Shown here piece by piece: positions 41,101-49,319 of a stretch of DNA of 64,000 bases. Position 1 is the first letter of the stretch, and every line of letters starts with the position of its first letter. The translations under genes and the position numbers were made by a program. The stretch is taken from positions 2,790,001 through 2,854,000 of the forward strand of contig NZ_CP020946.1 of assembly GCF_002208115.1 (NCBI RefSeq), given 5' to 3'. The notes below the pieces were generated by a model. The model searched no databases, had not been told where the DNA came from, and saw nothing but the letters and a program-made list of their open reading frames with translations. Source of the DNA: Bdellovibrio bacteriovorus (lineage in GTDB: Bacteria > Bdellovibrionota > Bdellovibrionia > Bdellovibrionales > Bdellovibrionaceae).

Positions 41101-42166
41101 GGAAGCCAACATCACCGATGACAACGCCAATTTGGAATGGAACTCCCGCGTGATCCTTTCTGCGGCGAATGCCTCCCCGATCAAGAACCGCGCTTACTAT
41201 TCTTTGGGTAAACCGGGCGTTGCCAAGGTTATGCACCTGGGCCACGAAAATCTGGTGGACTTCCTGCCATACGGAAACTCTTACGAGCTAAACCGTCAGG
41301 CATTGCCAGCAATCGTGGATCCGGCTGACAGCTATGAAGTGAAAACGAAACTGCCACAATCCCAGTTGCGTTACGATCCGTATGCGGTTCTGGACGTGGC
41401 AAAACTTCCGGATGTGATGGCTGGCGTGAAGGTGTCCCCTGCGACCAAGTCCAACATGCCTGAAGGTATCAACATCGAATACCACCACCAGAACATGGTT
41501 CACTTCCGCATGGATCACCAGTTCAACTATGAATCCCGCACTCCGGGTGGCATGGATGACAACAAGGATTCCGGTTACATCACTGCTGAATTCAACGGTG
41601 AAAAAGACTGGGCTGCGATGAGAAGTAAAAACAACTCCATCCGTCTGACGACGATGGCGTACAGATTCTCTCCGGCGGAATTCTCAACGATGGATCTGAA
41701 ACTGGCAGTTACCAAAGGTGTTAAAGGCGCTGACCCGGTAAAAGGCAAAACCGGCAAAGACGACTCTGCCTTCCAGGTTTGGTTCACCATCCGTGACGGC
41801 AAAGCCAACGGCGACCGCACTTTGGTTGACCCAAAGAACGACAAGGTGATCTTGTTCGGTTACTACTGGGGTGACGAAGTGAACGGTGAAGTTCGTCAGG
41901 CTGGTTCCATTTACGAAAACTGGTACTCGAACAAAAATATCGTGGTGGCAACACTGCCTGAGGCGAAACAGCTTCTGCTGAACAACCAGGACATGCTGGG
42001 TAAAGCCCAGAACTATAAGCGCAACCTGATGGAAGACCTGAAGAAAGCCTTCCCGGATAGAAATGTGAATGACTTTGAAATCGTGGCAATCACGATTCAG
42101 CACGACTCCAACGACGCGGAAGACTCTTCCGAGGCGTTCTTCAAGTCCCTGAAATTCACACCTTAA
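38156..42166 (+). CDS. Giant secreted hydrolase: alkaline-phosphatase fold, lipase fold and DUF3047-like domain
   Basis: 1336 residues from the ATG at 38156, with AAAGGGG upstream. A signal peptide (to ~Ala28) exports it. Domain one (~50-450) is an alkaline phosphatase-superfamily phosphodiesterase: FLAVDG (Asp59), the nucleophile region PSMTDLSWATVTH (Thr92), IDSTAH (Asp196, His200), VSDHGN (Asp238, His239) and a final THG (His435). A helical middle (~480-720) follows. Domain two (~730-985) is an alpha/beta hydrolase with LGYSKG (Ser812), NNDGVV (Asp933) and KADHLAG (His959), a full lipase-type triad. Domain three (~1095-1336) resembles DUF3047: FQVWF, FGYYWG, and the end IQHDSNDAEDSSEAFF. 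The fusion is unlike any enzyme I know. Both active sites look intact. A role in degrading prey phospholipid or nucleotide is inference. Confidence 0.82.
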   Translation: MKSAKSYKNVLAMSFISTIIAFGSTTAHAFDIPLKASDIKTVARPAAQKKSKTIFLAVDGLSYNAFATAQKQGLFKEFSSFGAHVAPFPSMTDLSWATVTHTSDIFGAAGRIKSVEATYFDESSQSIQGDPRDYYRRLASPKYYMGAFESFFNPYVEALMYFPTEEVPKLEIKTVVDELSAAKSKPVLTGYIGAIDSTAHTQKDRLFPVMKILDSEIKRLIKNFKDKGEDFEVVLVSDHGNIGRFQEGTAEMELMGVDIGEVISRAGLNNVQQLKDPKDVAVPLMALGTWGPVYLKDRKQMPRLIEEFKKANWFDMAVYINRNNASDTLMTVETSTGGAKVQFDKKNGLYYYYPEMGNPLGLPKEYHSTKAAPKSMKADQLLKITALTKYPDSIFRLIESASERNFDFPDFILTLKDGHYIKSALGGFTKMYRTHGSLTAASSFGLVASTKRIIPGQIRSKDILPFFGIEAKELFGNTAARHEKSGREALQEVNINSRRGVETQAKDLSQKRIFQHLTRFVSDTRPYFLVSEIKSFMDAFKFDPFQKPGSSSMSPMNFDISKFDVNTMISPEDIGAVTDAVLTAGSVENLMNDPRIEKVKAKVGILQDTKTANLDLKTTDLTSGGIMGDIAKFVLPAKRAVMKMYQLPYLLEKSIVVQEKPFLPETRDMVFAKNWVSTKESLAASFAKLTDVKQATKTSAAEQLLKETIKEADLEDRIYPTPLTKIYNSKLEDVTLVYVPGIYNSIFDKEIFSLGLNALQDDLGLRVIQPPVESTCASDLNADIIMNYIRDDYKMRLQRGHKAPRYVFLGYSKGAVDTLHAFVKNPSFVSTYVKGFVSVAAPLHGSSILNTTDVPFALVSALSENQGPEICQTEKTASKSISPTAMDSFWRKNERSLIGLTRYFSVTFESDPEDSHIFMKATKIIGQFEENNDGVVTVSSSKFPARLKAVDMGTIKADHLAGILSSRFNQKAFMKGLVTALAEANITDDNANLEWNSRVILSAANASPIKNRAYYSLGKPGVAKVMHLGHENLVDFLPYGNSYELNRQALPAIVDPADSYEVKTKLPQSQLRYDPYAVLDVAKLPDVMAGVKVSPATKSNMPEGINIEYHHQNMVHFRMDHQFNYESRTPGGMDDNKDSGYITAEFNGEKDWAAMRSKNNSIRLTTMAYRFSPAEFSTMDLKLAVTKGVKGADPVKGKTGKDDSAFQVWFTIRDGKANGDRTLVDPKNDKVILFGYYWGDEVNGEVRQAGSIYENWYSNKNIVVATLPEAKQLLLNNQDMLGKAQNYKRNLMEDLKKAFPDRNVNDFEIVAITIQHDSNDAEDSSEAFFKSLKFTP

Positions 42167-42669
42167 TCAGCAAGGAATTTGGGCGGGATCGAGTACAAAA
42201 GCTGTGCTCGGCCCGCTTCGGCTGACGAAAAAGACTCCAGCTCAAGTCCGATAATGCCGCTTTTCTTAAGATCAATAAAACTCTCGGCCTTCAAAGACAG
42301 CATATAACTGGCAAAAACGCTCAAGTGCGGCTCATGGCCGACAACGGCGATGCGTTTGTAATTGCGCCCCTGCACACGCAGCCATTTCAAGAACGCCTGC
42401 GGAGGACTGTGCGGCACCAGTTCGGGTGCTTCGACCACTTTGGTTTCATAGTAAATCTGGGAAATGATTTCGGCCGTCTGCCGCGCACGGGTCAGCGGAC
42501 TTGAAACAATCAGGTCGATTTCCTTCACATAATCACGCAGGTTTACGCAGACCTTCTGCATGCGCTTGCGACCCTTCAGGGTCAGCGGGCGCAGGTAGTC
42601 CTCCTGGCCCTTCTTGGCGAACTCTTCTTTGTCTTCAGCCACTGCGTGACGGATAATGATCAATTCCAC
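42163..42669 (-). CDS. sixA: SixA-like phosphohistidine phosphatase
   Basis: 168 residues. SixA removes phosphate from histidine on phosphotransfer proteins. The RHG-type motif is RHAVAED with the nucleophile His8, followed by SSPLTRARQTAEII and GHEPHLSVF carrying the second catalytic His. This is the SixA form rather than phosphoglycerate mutase. It ends four bases inside the stop region of the convergent giant hydrolase. It follows ppk by seven bases, so it is in that operon. SixA next to Ppk is common in proteobacteria. Its client protein is not evident. Confidence 0.92.
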   Translation of the reverse strand: MELIIIRHAVAEDKEEFAKKGQEDYLRPLTLKGRKRMQKVCVNLRDYVKEIDLIVSSPLTRARQTAEIISQIYYETKVVEAPELVPHSPPQAFLKWLRVQGRNYKRIAVVGHEPHLSVFASYMLSLKAESFIDLKKSGIIGLELESFSSAEAGRAQLLYSIPPKFLAD

Positions 42670-42676
42670 TTAGGCA

Positions 42677-44857
42677 CTACTCCGAAATTGAACTGGTGGA
42701 TGAACTGGTATTTTCGTCCACAAATGTAACCCGGGCTTTCGCAATTTGCATCAGGGTTTGATGCAAGCCGACATCCTGCGAGTTGTGACGTACATAAGTG
42801 CCATCAGACTTCATTTCCCAGGACTGGCGCTGTTCTTTCACACAAAGATTCAGAATCTCCCAGCACTTTTCTTTCAAGCTGCGATCCAAAACCGGCACGA
42901 TGGCCTCGACCCGGGCGTGCAGATTGCGATACATCCAGTCGGCAGAGCCCAGATAGAACTCCCCATCCACCGGGTCTTTTTCACCGTTTCGGAAATAAAA
43001 CAGTCGAGAATGCTCCAGGAAGCGGCCGATGATCGAAGTCACACGAATGCGTTCACTCATGCCCGGCACCCCCGGACGAAGACAGCAGAAACCACGAACG
43101 ATCATCTCGATATCCACGCCTTTTTGCGAAGCCGCGTACAGGGCCACGGCGATGTCGTTTTCTTCAAAGTTATTAAACTTGGCAATGATCTGCGCCGGAC
43201 GCCCCGCCTTTGCATGCTCGGCCTCACGCTCGATCATGGCCTTAAAGCGCGAGAACATATTCACCGGAGCAATCAGCAGGTTCTGATAGTTGCTCTTTAA
43301 AGACCGTCCCGTCAGATAGTGGAAGAACTCAACCACATCGTTGGTGATTTCTTCGCGCGCCGTCAACAACCCCAGATCCGTATAGAACCGGGAGGTCGCC
43401 ACGTTAAAGTTCCCTGTTCCGATATGGCAGTAACAACGCAAGCCCTCTTGCTCCTGACGAACCACCAACGCGGTCTTGGCGTGAGTCTTCAAACCCACAA
43501 CCCCATACACCACGTGAACGCCGGCATTTTCAAGCTCAGTCGCCCAATAGATGTTGCGCTCTTCATCAAAGCGCGCCTTCAGTTCCACCAGGCACACCAC
43601 TTGCTTTCCTTGTTCGGCCGCGCGGATCAAAGCACGGATGAACGGACTGTTGTCGCCCGTGCGGTACAAGGTCATCTTGATCGCCAGAACCTTGGGGTCT
43701 TCGCTGGCCACACGGATGAACTTTTCCACGGACGCGGCGAAACTTTCATAAGGATGATGCACCAACTGATCCGCCATCTTAATGGCGTTAAACATGCCGT
43801 GACCGTCTTCGGCAAAAGCCGGCCCCACCACCGGAGTGTAAGGCTCAAACTTCAGCTTTGGCAGATTCACATCCGAGATCACACCCAAATCAGTGAAGTC
43901 CAAAAGACCGGCGGTTTCATAGATGTCCTCTTCAACCAGCTCCAGCTCTTCCATCAGAAATTTAAGCATCCACGGGTCTGGATTCGGCCCGTGTTCAAGG
44001 CGAACCACTTCGGCAAAACGACGCTGGCGCAATTCTTCTTCGATCGCCTCCAGCAAATCTTCGGCATCTTCCTGATCCTGATCGGAATCAGCGTTGCGGG
44101 TCAGGCGAAACGGCATCACTCCCAGCACCTGCATGGCCGGGAACAGATCCGCCAGATTTTCTTTGATCACGTCCAACAGACTGATAAAGCGATGGTCTTT
44201 GTTTTCAGCGTCAGTGCGAATCCACTGCGGCAGGACTTTGGGAATCTTCACGCGGGCAAAAAGCTTTTCTTCGTTGCCCGGATGTTTCAGAGTCACGCCC
44301 AATGAAATCGAAAGATTCGAGATAAACGGGAATGGATGCCCCGGATCCACCGACAGCGGAGTCAGCACCGGGAAGACATTGCGGTTATAGTACTTTTTGA
44401 CGTTTTCTTTTTCTTTGTCCGAAAGATCTTTCCAGGAAAGCAGACAGATGCCTTCTTTTTCCAAGGCGGGCTTTAGCACCTTGTTGTAGGCATGCGCCTG
44501 ATCCTGAATCATCGGGATCACGAACTGACGGATTTCCTGAAGCTGGGCCATCGGGGTTTTCCCGTCAGATGATTTGGCAGAAACTCCATAAGCCATATGG
44601 CGCTTCAGACCGCCGACCCGCTTCATAAAGAATTCATCCAGATTGGATCCGGAGATACTTAAGAACTTCACCCGTTCCAGCAAGGGATTGCGTGCGTCCT
44701 CAGCTTCAGCCAACACTCGTCTGTTGAAATTCAGCCAGCCAATCTCGCGACTGGTAAAAAGACTTTCAGATGACAGAGGATGTTCGACAACCTTCGGCTT
44801 GCGTGTAGATTTCTTTTTCGATGTGCGTTTCGGCGAAGCCGCTTTGGGCGTGTTCAA
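42677..44857 (-). CDS. ppk: Polyphosphate kinase 1
   Basis: 726 residues from a TTG at 44857 with a strong AAGGAGG. Ppk1 makes long-chain polyphosphate from ATP. It has a four-domain layout: N (FTSREIGWLNFNRRVLAEA), H (FPFISNLSISL), and two PLD-like catalytic domains, with RTGDNSPFIRALIRAAEQGKQV and the phosphorylated His in GLKTHAKTALV, and the second His region in VEAIVP. The first ~25 residues are rich in Lys and Ser (KRTSKKKSTRKPK) and extend the usual N-terminus. It forms an operon with sixA. Ppx is nearby, so synthesis and breakdown are encoded together. Confidence 0.97.
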   Translation of the reverse strand: MNTPKAASPKRTSKKKSTRKPKVVEHPLSSESLFTSREIGWLNFNRRVLAEAEDARNPLLERVKFLSISGSNLDEFFMKRVGGLKRHMAYGVSAKSSDGKTPMAQLQEIRQFVIPMIQDQAHAYNKVLKPALEKEGICLLSWKDLSDKEKENVKKYYNRNVFPVLTPLSVDPGHPFPFISNLSISLGVTLKHPGNEEKLFARVKIPKVLPQWIRTDAENKDHRFISLLDVIKENLADLFPAMQVLGVMPFRLTRNADSDQDQEDAEDLLEAIEEELRQRRFAEVVRLEHGPNPDPWMLKFLMEELELVEEDIYETAGLLDFTDLGVISDVNLPKLKFEPYTPVVGPAFAEDGHGMFNAIKMADQLVHHPYESFAASVEKFIRVASEDPKVLAIKMTLYRTGDNSPFIRALIRAAEQGKQVVCLVELKARFDEERNIYWATELENAGVHVVYGVVGLKTHAKTALVVRQEQEGLRCYCHIGTGNFNVATSRFYTDLGLLTAREEITNDVVEFFHYLTGRSLKSNYQNLLIAPVNMFSRFKAMIEREAEHAKAGRPAQIIAKFNNFEENDIAVALYAASQKGVDIEMIVRGFCCLRPGVPGMSERIRVTSIIGRFLEHSRLFYFRNGEKDPVDGEFYLGSADWMYRNLHARVEAIVPVLDRSLKEKCWEILNLCVKEQRQSWEMKSDGTYVRHNSQDVGLHQTLMQIAKARVTFVDENTSSSTSSISE

Positions 44858-44936
44858 AAGAATCCTCCTTGACTCCTAACCTCCTTATTTCACAATAAAG
44901 CGACTTCTTTAGCAATGTCTTACCAGGAACAACGAC

Positions 44937-45893
44937 ATGCAAAATACTCCAAAAGAATGGTCGCTTATTGATCGCATCCGGTATCGGGTCCAGCGTCAAA
45001 ATGATCACACCAAAGTGCCGCTGGGTGACGACGCCTTCGTTTTCAGGAACTATCCGGGCTATTCGGTGATCTGCCAGGATATGATGGTCGAGGGAGTTCA
45101 CTTCGACCTCGACTATTTCAGCGCTTTTGATCTGGGCTATAAGTCGCTCGCGGTGAATTTAAGTGACATCGCCGCCATGGGCGCACTTCCTCATTTTGCG
45201 CAGGTGTCCCTGGCCCTGCCGAAAAAACTGAATGAATCTTGGCTTGACGATTTCTATAAAGGCATGACCAGTTTGGCTGATGACTATCACATGCAAGTCG
45301 CCGGTGGAGATCTGGCAGCGTCCCCCGACCGCCTGGTGGCGGATGTCAGCGTGCACGGGTCCTGCGAAAACCCACTGACCCGCAAAGGTGCAAAACCCGG
45401 AGACCTGTTGTTGTGCAGTGGCCCTCTGGGGCTTTCTTTCACCGGCATGACTGCTTTACAGAAAAATTTGGCCGGCTTTGAAGCCGCCAAAGAACGGCAT
45501 TTACGTCCGAAACCCCGCTTGGATCTGGTCGCGAAGCTGCAAAAACATCACGACCGCATTCATGCCCTGATGGATTGCAGTGACGGCCTGGTCAATGATG
45601 CCCTGTTGTTGCGTCCTGAAAACTGCGGTTTTCATTTGTTTGCTGAAAATCTTCCGTTACATACCGAAAGCCAGAGCCTTGCAGTGGACCTGCATCTGAA
45701 TCCACAGGACATTGTGCTTTGGGGCGGCGAGGATTACGAACTTCTCATGGCGATCCACCCTGAGGACTATGAACATTTCCCGGAATGGAAGATGATTGGG
45801 CAATTCACTGAAGATCCTCGCGTCTTTGTGACCCATCCCGATCACCATGAAGAGATTAAAGAGTTCAAGGGCTGGAAACACTTCCCCGGCTGA
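44937..45893 (+). CDS. thiL: Thiamine-monophosphate kinase
   Basis: 318 residues, starting with AGGAAC upstream. ThiL phosphorylates thiamine monophosphate to thiamine diphosphate, the active cofactor. The AIRS-like fold has GDDAFVF, YKSLAVNLSDIAAMGA (metal binding), AGGDLAASP, MDCSDGLVNDA and the late WGGEDYELL. It stands alone with no other thiamine genes nearby. It is divergent from ppk by 79 bases. Confidence 0.94.
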   Translation: MQNTPKEWSLIDRIRYRVQRQNDHTKVPLGDDAFVFRNYPGYSVICQDMMVEGVHFDLDYFSAFDLGYKSLAVNLSDIAAMGALPHFAQVSLALPKKLNESWLDDFYKGMTSLADDYHMQVAGGDLAASPDRLVADVSVHGSCENPLTRKGAKPGDLLLCSGPLGLSFTGMTALQKNLAGFEAAKERHLRPKPRLDLVAKLQKHHDRIHALMDCSDGLVNDALLLRPENCGFHLFAENLPLHTESQSLAVDLHLNPQDIVLWGGEDYELLMAIHPEDYEHFPEWKMIGQFTEDPRVFVTHPDHHEEIKEFKGWKHFPG

Positions 45894-45957
45894 AATTTCT
45901 CAATTCGAGACAGCCCTTTTGCTTCAGAAAGACCGGCAACGGGCCGAAAAGTAGACT

Positions 45958-46500
45958 ATGACAAGTCTTGCTCGCTATCACGGCCGATCACCACGCTACA
46001 TTCTCAATACTGAGGACGACAGCCTGGTTCGTGTCGCGGGCCCGAAGCAAGTCCCGTGGGAAGAAGGCACCGAAATCAAAAACGTCTCTTTGACGGGTCT
46101 GGCCTTCACTGCTCCGGATGATCTGTGCCCGCTTCTGGGCGAAGTCGTGAAAATTCAGTTCACTCCACCCGGTTCGCGCCAGATGGCATGTTATGGAATC
46201 GTCACGCGACTTGAAAACATTTCTGATTCCCGCATGCTCGTGGGGGTCCACTTCTATAAACTTGAAATGCAGCAAAGAATCGTGCTGGCACAGGGCCTGG
46301 CCCGCAAGTTCAAAGAAAGCCAGGAACGCGGTCAGATTGATGATATGCTAAACCGCCCGCGCAACTCAGTCAGTTTTGCCAATCTGCCGCAACTGGTTTT
46401 GATGGGCTTACTGGCGACCTTGTGGTGCGCGACGATCTGGGCTCTTCTGCGCTTTGAATACTCAGGCCTTTACAAGATGCTTTTAAGCGTCCTGTCTTAA
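45958..46500 (+). CDS. PilZ-domain membrane protein
   Basis: 180 residues. The PilZ domain (~4-105) has the RxxxR motif in ARYHGR and the second motif NVSLTGLAF (NxSxxG), both needed for c-di-GMP binding. A C-terminal transmembrane helix (~147-168) anchors it in the inner membrane. c-di-GMP controls switching between lifestyles in Bdellovibrio. There is no obvious ribosome site right before the ATG. Its end overlaps the stop of the convergent LysR gene. The downstream partner is unknown. Confidence 0.85.
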   Translation: MTSLARYHGRSPRYILNTEDDSLVRVAGPKQVPWEEGTEIKNVSLTGLAFTAPDDLCPLLGEVVKIQFTPPGSRQMACYGIVTRLENISDSRMLVGVHFYKLEMQQRIVLAQGLARKFKESQERGQIDDMLNRPRNSVSFANLPQLVLMGLLATLWCATIWALLRFEYSGLYKMLLSVLS

Positions 46501-47396
46501 GCGAAATACACTTCCTTCAAACGTTTATACGCAAAGTCCATGAAGCGCTTCACCTTCTGGGAAGTCTCTTTGGTGTCGGGTGAAACCAGGCTGACCGACA
46601 CTTCATCCCCGCGCAGATGTTTATGAATCTGAACCAGACGACCGTCACGCAGTTCATCCTTGCACAAAAACTCTGGCACAAACGCATAGCCTTTTCCCAG
46701 ACGGGCCAGATTCAACAACATCTCGGGATTGTTCGCCGTCACGATGGGATTGGTCTTCAACGTCAAACGTTTGCCGTCAGACCCGCGCACCACTTCAAGC
46801 TTCGGTTGCTGAGTCAAACCCAGAAAAGGCGCCGCTGCAAGCTTGGCCAGATCCTCCCCCACACGATAGCGCTCTAAAAACCCCGGCGAAGCCACCAGCA
46901 GGTTTCTGACCGTTCCGATCTTACGCGCCCGCAGGGAGCTGTCTTTCAGGTTTCCGATACGAATCCCCACATCGACAGACTCTTTCACCAGATCCACATA
47001 GGCTTGAGTTAAATACAGATCAAAGCGCACCCGTGGATACTGTCTGGTGAATTCATCCACAATCAGCGGAAGCTGCTTCACACCCATATCGTCCGAGGCT
47101 GTGACCCGAATCACGCCCGAAATTTCCGCTGTGGATTCACTGACCTCGCCGGTCAGGGTTTCAAGGCCTTCAATCAGACCGCGAGCGCGTTCGTAATAGA
47201 TGCGTCCCATTTCGGTCAGTTGGAACTGCCGAGTGGTGCGGTAAATCAACTGCACGCCCAGGTCTTTTTCCAGCGCTGACAGCCTGCGGCTGACGCGGGA
47301 CTTGGGTTGCTTCAAAACTTCTGCCGCTTTGGTGAAGCTGCCGCTTTGAACAAGTTTGACGAAGGTGCGTATCTGATTGAGATCTAATTGTTCCAT
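46497..47396 (-). CDS. LysR-family transcription regulator
   Basis: 299 residues from the ATG at 47396; a longer frame runs into the divergent promoter. The N-terminal helix-turn-helix is standard (LNQIRTFVKLVQSGSFTKAAEVLKQPKSRVSRRLSALEKDLGVQLIYRTTR). The rest is a periplasmic-binding-like effector domain. It is divergent from a YceI gene by 95 bases, and a 13-bp palindrome lies 12 bases from its start, so it may control itself and YceI. The effector is unknown. Confidence 0.92.
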   Translation of the reverse strand: MEQLDLNQIRTFVKLVQSGSFTKAAEVLKQPKSRVSRRLSALEKDLGVQLIYRTTRQFQLTEMGRIYYERARGLIEGLETLTGEVSESTAEISGVIRVTASDDMGVKQLPLIVDEFTRQYPRVRFDLYLTQAYVDLVKESVDVGIRIGNLKDSSLRARKIGTVRNLLVASPGFLERYRVGEDLAKLAAAPFLGLTQQPKLEVVRGSDGKRLTLKTNPIVTANNPEMLLNLARLGKGYAFVPEFLCKDELRDGRLVQIHKHLRGDEVSVSLVSPDTKETSQKVKRFMDFAYKRLKEVYFA

Positions 47397-47408
47397 ATAT
47401 GCAACAGT

Positions 47409-47421
47409 ATATTCCGAATAT
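47409..47421. promoter_or_regulatory. Candidate LysR operator between the regulator and YceI
   Basis: ATATTCCGAATAT is an odd-centred perfect palindrome. It fits the T-N11-A pattern of LysR sites and lies in the divergent promoter region. Confidence 0.5.
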
Positions 47422-47491
47422 GTCACCTTTCGCAATAATCAAAAACGCACGATACTAAGTCCGTTGAAACAACATAAAAGGAGAAATTCAC

Positions 47492-48091
47492 ATGAAAGCA
47501 CTTATTCTTGGTTCCCTGGTTACCTTGGCTGGTATGTCCGCATTCGCTAAATCCATCCCGGCGGGTTCTTACAACATCGACCCTGCCCACTCTAAAATTG
47601 GCTTTGAGATTCCTCACTTGGTCATTTCCACGGTGGAAGGTCGCTTTGCTCAATTTGATGGAACTTTGGACGTGGACGCAAAACTTGAGAAATCCAAAGC
47701 CAAATTGAACATCGAAGTGGCCAGCATCAGCACCGAAAACAAAGATCGTGACGATCACTTGAAAAGCCCGGACTTCTTTGATGTGGCCAAAAATCCTAAA
47801 ATGACCTTTGTCACAAAAAAGATCACTGGCACGCCGGACAATCTGAAAATTGTTGGCGATTTGACCTTGAAGGGTAAAACTAAAGAAGTGACTTTGGATG
47901 CCAAGTACCTGGGTGACGTGAACGACGCCTACGGTAACAACAAAGTGGCATTCACTGCGACCGGCAAGATCAACCGCAAGGATTTCGGTCTGAACTGGAG
48001 CAGTGTTGTGGAAGCCGGTCCGGTTGTGGGTGATGAGGTGACTTTGATCCTTAAAATCCAGGCGGGCAAACCAGCTCCTAAGAAAGGTTAA
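47492..48091 (+). CDS. YceI-family periplasmic protein
   Basis: 199 residues with AAAGGAG upstream and a short signal peptide (MKALILGSLVTLAGMSAFA). YceI proteins form a lipocalin-like barrel that binds isoprenoid or quinone-like lipids. The family signature YNIDPAHSKIGFEIPHLVISTVEGRFAQFDGTLDVD and the later KSPDFFDVAKNPKMTF are both present. It is followed after one base by the dioxygenase-like gene, so the two are in one transcript. A LysR gene is divergent, and it may regulate this gene. A role under envelope or oxidative stress is plausible. Confidence 0.94.
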   Translation: MKALILGSLVTLAGMSAFAKSIPAGSYNIDPAHSKIGFEIPHLVISTVEGRFAQFDGTLDVDAKLEKSKAKLNIEVASISTENKDRDDHLKSPDFFDVAKNPKMTFVTKKITGTPDNLKIVGDLTLKGKTKEVTLDAKYLGDVNDAYGNNKVAFTATGKINRKDFGLNWSSVVEAGPVVGDEVTLILKIQAGKPAPKKG

Positions 48092-48092
48092 T

Positions 48093-48863
48093 ATGTCGAC
48101 GATGCCTGTGCTTTTTATTGGTCACGGTTCTCCGATGAATGCTCTGGACAAGAATGCCTTCACGGAAAGCCTTCATAGACTAGGCAAAGCCTTGCCAAAA
48201 CCACAGGCCGTTCTTTCTGTCTCTGCTCACTGGGAGACAGAAGGAACGAAAGTTCTTTATCATCCCGACCCTCCCACCATTCACGATTTCTACGGATTCC
48301 CGAAAGCACTTTTCGACATGCAGTACCCGGCGCGAGGCCCGTTAAGCATCGCTCATGAAACCCAACGACTGCTGCCAAAGTCTGAGCTCTATGACAAATG
48401 GGGTTTGGATCACGGCACGTGGTCAGTTCTGGCACACATGTACCCACACGCCGATATTCCCACTTATCAAGTCAGCCTGGATGTGACGAAAACAAACCAA
48501 CAACATCTGGAGCTGGGAAAACTGCTGCGCCCGTTGCGCGACAAAGGTGTTCTGATCGTTGCCAGCGGCAACATCGTTCACAACTTAAGACTGATTCAAT
48601 GGAAAAACAAAGACGGCAGCTATCCTTGGGCCGAAGAGTTTGACGGCCAAATCAAAGCCGCCTTGGAAACACGCGACACCAAAACCCTGACCGACTATGA
48701 AGCCCTGGGTGAAAGTGCCACGCTGAGCGTGCCCACCCCAGAACACTATCTGCCATTGCTGTATGCGTTTGGTGCCAGCACCGAGGAAGACCGCATTTCC
48801 TACCCTTATGAAGGGTTTGAAATGGGCTCCCTGTCGATGCGTGCGGTAATGTGGAGCCGCTAG
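48093..48863 (+). CDS. DODA-type extradiol dioxygenase
   Basis: 256 residues. It matches the class III ring-opening dioxygenase family, including 4,5-DOPA dioxygenase and E. coli YgiD. The metal-binding histidines are HGSPMNAL (His11), SAHWETEG, LDHGTWSVL and SGNIVHNL. It begins one base after YceI, so translation is coupled. The real substrate is unknown; catechol-type aromatics are possible. It ends with VMWSR, and its stop overlaps the convergent membrane protein gene. Confidence 0.9.
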   Translation: MSTMPVLFIGHGSPMNALDKNAFTESLHRLGKALPKPQAVLSVSAHWETEGTKVLYHPDPPTIHDFYGFPKALFDMQYPARGPLSIAHETQRLLPKSELYDKWGLDHGTWSVLAHMYPHADIPTYQVSLDVTKTNQQHLELGKLLRPLRDKGVLIVASGNIVHNLRLIQWKNKDGSYPWAEEFDGQIKAALETRDTKTLTDYEALGESATLSVPTPEHYLPLLYAFGASTEEDRISYPYEGFEMGSLSMRAVMWSR

Positions 48864-49225
48864 AACATAGGCTTGGCAACCGCCAGCCAGATTGCGGCAC
48901 TTCCCAACACTGAAAGCACGGCCATATTGGTGAAAGTCCATTGTGGTTTCTTGCGCACAATAAATGCCCAGATCCCCAGCATCACCCAGATCGCGGTTTT
49001 AGCCCGGCCCCAGTTGGGAAAATTCGCACCCATCCCCAAAGTTTCCACCAGGCCATAGGCGCTGGCGAAAAGCGCCAGCCACGAAACCCCGTGAAGCGCA
49101 TAACTGAATTTTCTGAACTTCTTTGCCGGCTCCCCGATCGCCACCGCCACCAGCATGAAACCAAAACTTACAAACATCAGGGTCAGACTGATCAGATGGA
49201 TCATCTTATAGGTAAAATAGTTCAC
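48860..49225 (-). CDS. Small four-helix membrane protein, likely SoxR target
   Basis: 121 residues with four predicted transmembrane helices (~10-30, 43-62, 76-90, 98-116). The first helix ends near AIGEPAKKFRK. I recognise no family with confidence; it resembles small DUF membrane proteins in redox regulons. On the minus strand a SoxR-type promoter lies ~55 bases upstream: TTGACC, a 19-base spacer with the SoxR box, then TAGCAT. That arrangement is what SoxR needs to activate. A redox-stress role is therefore likely, although its activity is unknown. Confidence 0.75.
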   Translation of the reverse strand: MNYFTYKMIHLISLTLMFVSFGFMLVAVAIGEPAKKFRKFSYALHGVSWLALFASAYGLVETLGMGANFPNWGRAKTAIWVMLGIWAFIVRKKPQWTFTNMAVLSVLGSAAIWLAVAKPMF

Positions 49226-49281
49226 GAAATCTCCTTTGGGCTTAAGCCGCCCGATTAAATTGCTTGCGTGATTTTGGGCTG

Positions 49282-49312
49282 ATGCTACAACCTCAAGTTA
49301 ACTTGAGGTCAA
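49282..49312 (-). promoter_or_regulatory. SoxR-type promoter with 19-bp spacer
   Basis: On the minus strand TTGACC (49312-49307) and TAGCAT (49287-49282) are separated by 19 bases, longer than the normal 17. SoxR/MerR activators need this spacing. The SoxR box lies in the spacer. It points at the four-helix membrane protein gene. Confidence 0.75.
49291..49308. promoter_or_regulatory. SoxR operator
   Basis: CCTCAAGTTAACTTGAGG is a perfect 18-bp palindrome identical to the established SoxR box. It lies 11 bases upstream of the soxR start. Confidence 0.92.
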
Positions 49313-49319
49313 AAGAAAT

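Noticed and set aside
49282-49312. The soxR palindrome as a transcription terminator
   Set aside because: There is no T run, and the sequence equals the known SoxR box within a 19-bp promoter spacer.
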